From: Chrysemys picta bellii
Lineage: Eukaryota > Chordata > Testudines > Emydidae
Assembly (NCBI RefSeq): GCF_011386835.1
Contig: NC_088795.1
Location: forward strand, 114,469,434-114,533,433
Direction: 5' to 3'
Length of the DNA stretch: 64,000 nucleotides
Part shown: piece after piece, positions 58,444 to 64,000 of the stretch
How the letters are laid out: the number at the start of each line of letters is the position of its first letter
Numbering within the stretch: the first letter of the stretch is position 1
Program-made: the position numbers and the translations under genes
Notes under the pieces: generated by a model
Databases searched by the model: none
What the model saw: the letters and a program-made list of their open reading frames with translations, nothing else
What the model was told of the DNA's origin: nothing

Positions 58444-59268
58444 TGTTAGAGGGCTTAAGTCTGAAGGTGCAAACAATTCGATGTTTATTGGGGTGAACTT
58501 CCAGCAAGCAATGATTCCAATTTCCTTCCTCAGTGTCCCCCCTTCCCAGGGACATAGGCAAGGCCACAAAGCCTTGCCTATGTCCCTGCTCCCATTCCCC
58601 CCACTTAGCAAAACATGATTCCAATTCCCCCCTTCTCCTGATTGACTGCAGTAAAACTTGAGTTCTGTGTAATTATACCTTAACCAATCATTTTACTGAA
58701 ATTTAACCAATCCTACCATATTGTAACATGATTATCTATCCAATTATATCCCACCACCTTAATTGGTTTACACCCAACAAAATTAATTATACAGCAGACA
58801 GAAACAATCACAGAACCAGACAGAGATTATACAGACAAACAATAGGGAACTGGAGACTACAGTGACAGAACAACAAAGAAATGAGGATTTCACACCCCAG
58901 CTATTAAGTGAGTTCTTGCCAGACAGGATGCTATCAAACTGTTTCCTTTAAATCTTCTAGGCTCTTCCCTTTCTCTGGAGGTGATAGATTGGATCACCTT
59001 TTTAATAGCCCAAAACTGCCTTATTTCAGTGTGACTGGTGAGGACGTGACCATACGCTTCCCAGCTTATGGCTGCCCCTGCTGTTTAGCCAAAGGCCTTA
59101 GCTGAAGAACCAGGCCTTAAACTATCATAATGAGAGAAGGCCTATAAATGGGCAGACTGTGATTTTGATTCTTGTTTTATACCTCAATAACTAGCTAAGT
59201 GATAAGAATACACCTAAATTCTTAAAGTATAGGCCTTTGCAGACAGGCCTGAATATCTATATCCGAAG
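58444..59268. mobile_element. 825-bp solo LTR inside the hAT element, 6-bp duplication
   Basis: The insertion starts TGTTAGAGGGCTTAAG and ends ATATCCGAAG, flanked by AGCTAT at 58438-58443 and 59269-59274. The hAT sequence reads through when it is left out (…GTGCTGTAGCTAT then CTTTAGAAATTTCACATTGG). A 6-bp duplication is usual for class II (beta-like) endogenous retroviruses. The left end keeps TG, but the right end does not keep CA. It carries an internal hairpin, CAGGGACATAGGCAAGGC/GCCTTGCCTATGTCCCTG, at 58551-58592. No viral coding region is present. Confidence 0.7.
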
Positions 59269-59488
59269 AGCTATCTTTAGAAATTTCACATTGGTATCTT
59301 CTTTCACTGCAAATTTGACAAAATCCAAAGTGTTCTTAAAACGAAAACATGTGCTGGGTCATCATCCGAGACTGCTATAACATGAAATATAAGACATAAA
59401 ATTCTCCCCCAAGGACTTCAGTCACAAATTTAATTAACGCATTTTTTTAACGAGCGTCATCAGCATGGAAGCATGTCCTCTGGAATGA

Positions 59489-59683
59489 TGGCCAAAGCAT
59501 GAAGAGGCATATGAATCTTTAGTGCTTCTGGCACGTAAATATCTTGCAATGCCAGCTACAACAGTGCCATGCGAAAGCCTGTTCTCACTTTCAGGTGGCA
59601 TTGTAATTAAGAAGTGGGCAGCATTATCTCCCGTAAATGTAAATAAACTTGTTTTTCTTCATGATTGGCTGAACAAGAAGTAG
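59489..59683 (+). pseudogene. hAT transposase C-terminal (dimerisation) domain remnant
   Basis: A frame between the stop at 59486-59488 and the stop TAG at 59681-59683 translates to the hATC domain: YESLVLLARKYLAMPATTV, PCESLFSLSGGIVIKKWAAL, SPVNVNKLVFLHDWLNK. The family pattern is 'yLaiPatsapsERvFSaaG.iv...R..L.p..v..lvfl..n'. The conserved ER is ES here and the R of 'kkRa' is W. These changes, the missing catalytic and zinc-finger parts, and the upstream stop show a dead remnant. A mirror copy lies inverted in the left arm at about 58000-58200, also dead. Confidence 0.8.
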
Positions 59684-60067
59684 GACTGAGTGGACTTGTA
59701 GGCTCTAAAGTTTCACATTGTTTTGTTTTTGAGTGCAGTTATGTAACAAACCCTTCATTTGTAAGTTGCACTTCAATGATAGAGATTGCACTACAATACT
59801 TGTATGAGGTGAATTGAAAAATACTGTTTCTTTTATCATTTTTACAGTGCAAATATTTGTAATTAAAAATAAAGTGCGACTGTACACTTTAATTGAAATC
59901 AATATATTTGAAAATGTAGACAAACATCCAAAAATATTTAATACATTTCAATTGGTATTCTATTGTTTAACAGTGTGATTAATCACGACTAATTTTTTTA
60001 ATCACAATTAATTTTTTGAGTTAATGGAGTGAGTTAACTCTGATTAATTGTCAGCCCTAATTATAAC

Positions 60068-60352
60068 CTTTTTAAATTTTGAGATGCATGTGAATCACAA
60101 ACTGCCTGGAAAGAGGAAATGATGAGGTGCACAAAAATGAAAAACAGTATTTCTTCAGCAACAAGAAGAAGAACCGGTTGCTTTCAGAACTTACCAAACT
60201 TTGGTTTAACTTTAGGTCAGGTTGAGTTCAATCGCTGTTATTTCAAACAGTACACCCTACCATGTGAAGCTCAAGTTAAAAAATCTGGTTTTCTAACTTT
60301 TAACCAGAAGATGCAAACAGCATATTAGTATTAGAAGCCAAGCAGGACAGAT
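60068..60352. other. No recognisable gene
   Basis: Short unique stretch between the hAT element and the next fold-back retroposon. Confidence 0.35.
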
Positions 60353-60364
60353 GATCTATTAGTA

Positions 60365-60560
60365 AAAAGAACAGGAGTACTTGTGGCACCTTAGAGACTA
60401 ACAAATTTATTAGAGCATAAGCTTTTGTGGACTACAGCCCACTTCTTCGGATGCATATAGTCCACGAAAGCTTATGCTCTAATAAATTTGTTAGTCCCTA
60501 AGGTTCCACAAGTACTCCTCTTCTTTTTGCGGATACAGACTAACATGGCTGCTACGCTGA
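60365..60560. mobile_element. Fold-back retroposon 'GCATAAGCTTTCGTG' family, copy 5
   Basis: The long inverted arms AAGAACAGGAGTACTTGTGG ... and the inverse meet at GGATGCAT near 60449. The right end reads GCGGATACAGACTAACATGG and CTGCTACGCTGA. A perfect 12-bp duplication, GATCTATTAGTA, lies at 60353-60364 and 60561-60572. The minus strand at 60413-60450 carries the hammerhead-like order (CCGAAGA, GTGGGC/GTCCAC stem, AGC-TTAT-GCT, C) with AAAA in place of GAAA. It is close in sequence to copy 1. Confidence 0.8.
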
Positions 60561-60572
60561 GATCTATTAGTA

Positions 60573-61559
60573 GTACAACATCTTATCACCAAGGTAACAG
60601 AGTTTAATTCAGAATTCCCAAGGTGCAAAAGACTAAGATTGAAGAGGAACCACTTTAGCCTGGGGTGGGGCAGAAGCACTTGTGCTGCTTTCTAGCAATC
60701 CCTTTGTCTGTTAAGTCAGTAAAGATGTTGGTGGGCTGCAGAAGAAGACACATTTCGTCTTCCTGGGCTCGGAAAGTTGGTCATCCTGAAACCTGGTTGA
60801 GAAAAATAGCAGGCAGCCTCTCTGTTCAGACAAGTGTTCAGAGGACCTAAGAAATGTGGAGATTGGTGTCATAAATAGACAAACCTCCAGGAAAAAAAAA
60901 TCTCATTATGATAATAATCATATGCACTACGCTACTGCATGAAGGCAGATACTGTTTATGCAGTGATTGTATAATATAGACTCACACCGTGTAGTTCATA
61001 TTAACATCAGTACTAGAATCTTATCAGTCTGAGCACTCAGCAAATGAATGCTGCTAGGCTACTGGAATTATCTGCACAGTGAGATACTTGCTTTTAGCTT
61101 TTTCATCATGGCTGAAGACAGCTTCACTTGATCTCAGCAAAGTTATTTTAAAATCCGAGAGTTTGCTGAGGTTTCTTTTTAAAGAATCACATCTTGTGTG
61201 ACTCATTACCCCTGGATTTCATTTTTCAGAGCAGCCAAGTCATCTGGCTTTTACAACATTCCCAAATGCCATTATCTCTGTTTGTTAACAGCTAAATGGC
61301 TGATGCGTGGATACATATTATTTCAGATCTTTCCTGCATAAGGCGTGCTGTCCTAGGAAACAAAGCCTTTTTAAAACACACAGTATATTTTACATGTTTC
61401 AAAGAAAAAATGACACTGACTAGAAATTTTTATGGGTTTCTACATATCTGCTCCCGAAGTTAAATTTGGTTGATATCTTTCCTCATAGGTTATTTGCTTT
61501 AAGTGCTGAAGTTTGATCTCGTCTATTCAGAGAAAAGGTATTTCTGACAGGGGTCACTA
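60573..61559. other. Unique DNA; candidate conserved non-coding block
   Basis: 61000-61350 has no recognisable repeat and a balanced make-up, with words such as GAATTATCTGC, TTGTTAACAGC and GCCATTATCTC. It is a candidate regulatory element by composition only. The frame 60665-60850 has no domain motif. Confidence 0.3.
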
Positions 61560-62020
61560 CTTTAGTTCTGAACATGGTAAACAGCAGTGCCTGCAGCTGT
61601 GTGCACATTTATGCACAATACATACCACTGGCCCTGCGCCCTCTCCGTCACGATGGGGGCAGCAGGGCCAAGCCTGAGAGATGCGGCAGCCCCTGTGCAT
61701 CACATCACAATGCCACTCACTCAATTTTGGCCCCACCGCCCTACTGTCATGATGGAGGGGCCAGAGGGCCAAAACTGAGTGGGCAGGCGGCAGACAGCAC
61801 TGCTCCTCCTTACCACATCTGTGGGGCTGGTTCCTGCAGCATGAGTCGTCCCCAGGGGCCTACCCAGTCTTCCCTCACTTCCAGCAGCCTGTGTTCCCTC
61901 TGTCCACTGGTCTCACTGTGCTACTACAAGAACACGGAGCTGCAGTCAGTGCCCACATGGAAGTTTTGGTTGGGAGAGGGGTGGCAAGAGCAAAGCATTG
62001 AAACATGTAAGTAGTCTCAT
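61560..62020. repeat. GC-rich repeat-like stretch with hairpin
   Basis: CACTCAATTTTGGCCCCACC at 61718-61737 is matched in inverse by GGGCCAAAACTGAGTGGG at 61766-61783. Wording such as CCGTCACGATGGGGGCAG and CTGTCATGATGGAGGGGC repeats at about 90-bp spacing. I take it as a piece of an unidentified repeat. The frames over it (61574-62014) have no domain motif. Confidence 0.4.
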
Positions 62021-63655
62021 TGGCTAATCACGTGCTGAAGTGCTTTGCTAGTGGGAGCCTGAAACAGTACAAAATTGGAGTGAAGGAGCACTTTGATTAG
62101 CTGATGTGGATCCTGAGCCATGTAATTACAAGATCATGTGCTCTCAGGTTGAATTTATTAGCCAAATCATTAAAATAGCCATTCAATAAGTGCAGTATAC
62201 TCCAGGGAGAATTATTATTGTGCCATACAATACATGTCATACAATATATGTATTTCTTCTCTGGAATATGGTACAATAGCAAGTTGGTCTTTGATTAGTA
62301 GTGATCATTACATTGATGATACACATTTGCTCAACACAATTTCCTTTCATACTCAGCCTCATTATAAAGATTCCTACTACTAGTAATTACTGGTTTGATT
62401 TGTTAAAGCAAGCTTTTTCAAATATTTTTGACATAATCAAAATTTCACCTGTTACATGATTTCTTCACGCCACACCACACCACACCTGACCTGTTGAATG
62501 AAGAGGGCAATCATTGGATGTATGTGGTCAGTATAAAATACAAACTGTTAATGTTGGTTTTAGGCCTTTAAATCAACTCTTCATGTAATCAACATAATTC
62601 TAATTCTCACTGATACTAGAATGTGTAATTCCAATTCTTACTGGTATTAGATCTACAAATGTGAACTCGTTTTCAGTTGATATAGATGTAACATAAGGCA
62701 AGATCCAATTTTAAAAGAAGTATGAGCATCTTTTGTGGTACAGAAGCCCAGCCAATGCTTAAGAACCTCAAATGTGCGACCCTGTGGCTGCATCTGCCGC
62801 CCAGATGTTGGGTGCATTTTTTAATGAAACAGGCAAATAGGAGTTCCATTGTAATATGGCAGTGAATCAAGCTAATGGTATTATTTATACAGCATCATAA
62901 ATGTTCATGGTCCAGATAGATAAAAATATGGCTCTTACCCTGAAGCGGTTACAGTCTGAAATGAGGAATAATCTGGACTGTAGGGATAAGGGAGGGGAAA
63001 TGTTACAGCAGTAAGATCAGGTGGTAGTTTCAGTTTGGAATACTCAGTTTGCACACGTTTGGAATAGCAATACATAGTTTTATACCAGCTTTGATACCAT
63101 CATTTTGAAAATGTTTCCTATATTAAAGAAATTTTAAAAATACCTCTTTGTAATGTATGCAATTAAAGACCTTTCCTGGCTGACTGTATGCACTAGTGTG
63201 TAATTATACCTTCCAGCCCTTGGAAGCTAAAATCCTTACTCCTCTTGGCAGCTAAAGAAGTTTTTCCTTTAATTCAAATGGTAGAAGCATAGATTACCTA
63301 GTAGAGCCAAAGTTTACCTGGTTTCTATCCTTGACGTACCATGCGTACAATATAGCTACGGTCAGACCAGATTAGTGAACAATCTTTCACCAATTCATTT
63401 TGCATGGCTTTGGAGTCTCCAAAACTTTTGCAAAGAGCAAAATTTCAAGGGCCTAAAAGATTCATGCATACTGATATGCTAAATCTCTCTACATGCCACA
63501 GTTGGTTGCCATGGTACTTCAGCATATAACTTCTGGAGAGAACAGCATGTATTCATGGACACATGCATTTCTAATACTTTACAAAGAGACATGCAGCAAG
63601 TCAGATGTGGAGTTGTAGAAGCCAGGTACATATGCATTTGCATTGCAACTCCAGA
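62021..63655. other. No recognisable gene; one L2/MIR tail piece
   Basis: 62895-62990 (GCATCATAAATGTTCATGG ... GAAGCGGTTACAGTCTGAAA) is a remnant of the tail shared by MIR-like SINEs. A short CCACA/CACACC tract lies at 62472-62488. Nothing else recognised. Confidence 0.35.
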
Positions 63656-63659
63656 AGTT

Positions 63660-63895
63660 CCAGAGAGGCAGTATGACCTATTGGATAGGGCACTGGCTTG
63701 GGATTCAAGAGACCTACATTCAATTTCTGGTTCTCCCAGTTGGTTGCTGGGTGACCATAGGTAAGTCATTTCCCTTCCCTGTGCCTCAGTTTTTCCCATC
63801 TATACAATGAAGGAACTGATATAGACCTTATTTATAAAGTGCTTTGAGAGCTATGGAGAAAAAGTGCTACATGAGAACTAGATATTAATAAGTGG
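63660..63895 (+). repeat. MIR-like SINE, nearly full length, plus strand
   Basis: The head AGGCAGTATGACCTATTGGA and TAGGGCACTGGCTTGGGATT is tRNA-like, with a B-box-like ACATTCAATTTC. The core follows (GGTTGCTGGGTGACCATAGG, AAGTCATTTCCCTTCCCTGTGCC, TCAGTTTTTCCCATCTATAC). The tail is AAGTGCTTTGAGAGCTATGG and AAAGTGCTACATGAGAACTA. It is the most complete copy of this SINE family in the window. Confidence 0.75.
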
Positions 63896-64000
63896 TATTG
63901 GAATCTGTACTGGGTCCTCTATTCTAACATCCACTATCTTCACTGCTTTTCCTCCCACAAACTCATTATGACAAGTGAACTGTCACATAGGGGAGGAGAA

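Larger units (their letters stand above)
57653..60059 (+). mobile_element. hAT element with about 560-bp inverted arms, split by an LTR
   Basis: Ends are TAGGGCTGTCAAGCG and AATTGTCAGCCCTA. A perfect 8-bp duplication, ATTATAAC, lies at 57645-57652 and 60060-60067. The first roughly 560 bp (to about 58215) and the last roughly 600 bp (from about 59460) are diverged inverse copies of each other. They include the stretch that encodes the transposase C-terminus, which is thus present in both orientations. An LTR with 6-bp duplications is inserted at 58444-59268; without it the element is about 1.58 kb. Such long arms suggest an origin by fold-back rearrangement of a larger autonomous element. Confidence 0.85.

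Noticed and set aside
58336..58624. Two minus-strand frames of 65-91 residues over the hAT/LTR junction
   Set aside because: They cross the boundary between the hAT element and the inserted LTR, so they cannot be one gene. Part of one may be a transposase scrap (SERDEEWNMFSEVLK) but too short to assign.
58509..58629. Separate insertion flanked by ATGATTCCAATT direct repeats
   Set aside because: The repeats and the hairpin between them seem to be part of the LTR itself as I recall the family; not enough to call another element.
61574..62014. 146-residue plus-strand frame, His/Cys-rich
   Set aside because: It covers a GC-rich repeat-like stretch with an internal hairpin; the Cys and His residues show no zinc-finger spacing.
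1..64000. CRISPR arrays, operons or prokaryotic features
   Set aside because: No regularly spaced direct repeats, no dense coding and abundant vertebrate retroelements; the DNA is eukaryotic.

Overview
The window reads as non-coding nuclear DNA of a reptile, most likely a turtle. It is AT-rich and dense in transposable-element remnants. I recognise no host protein-coding exon and no intact rRNA or tRNA gene. The turtle assignment rests on the mix of repeats: CR1 LINEs with the 8-bp-type 3' tail, several hAT miniature elements, 'GCATAAGCTTTCGTG' fold-back retroposons, an L2 3' end, MIR-like tRNA SINEs and solo LTRs. I know these families from memory and did not check them against a library. 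Nearly all short open frames in the window are chance frames or repeat pieces.

Layout. 1-1000: a hAT-like element holding a second hAT element, then an L2 reverse-transcriptase tail. 1-9 kb: mostly unique sequence with a 5S-rRNA-like fragment and two CR1 copies lying head to tail, the second broken by an opposite-strand CR1 3' end. 9.4-10.9 kb: the best-preserved element, a 5'-truncated CR1 whose last 360 codons are open. 12.7-17.5 kb: a CR1 3' UTR, a solo LTR with 5-bp duplications, a fold-back retroposon, a decayed minus-strand CR1 and two hAT miniature elements. 17.5-27.8 kb: largely unique. 27.8-33 kb: two fold-back retroposons, a SINE, and a decayed LINE piece carrying an RNase H domain plus a CCHC finger that is split exactly by a solo LTR. 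34-42.8 kb: four TIR elements, SINEs, LTR-like sequence and a 1.1-kb TIR element. 43-57 kb: unique DNA with fold-back MITEs, a CR1 and a hAT element. 57.6-60.1 kb: a hAT element with very long inverted arms and a transposase C-terminal remnant, split by an 825-bp LTR. 60-64 kb: another fold-back retroposon, unique DNA and a MIR-like SINE.

The genes do not work together as a system; the content is a layered record of insertions. Many layers can be ordered because target-site duplications are visible: 8 bp for hAT elements, 4, 5 and 6 bp for three LTRs, and 10-14 bp for the fold-back retroposons. The two most unusual signals are (1) hammerhead-ribozyme-like cores in the two fold-back retroposon families, which suggests a Penelope-like origin, and (2) the RNase H-bearing LINE fragment, of a type unlike the CR1 and L2 lineages around it. 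A few long repeat-free stretches (about 17.7-18.5, 29.6-30.3, 46.8-47.1, 49.4-50.1 and 61.0-61.4 kb) could be conserved non-coding elements, but I cannot test conservation from one sequence.
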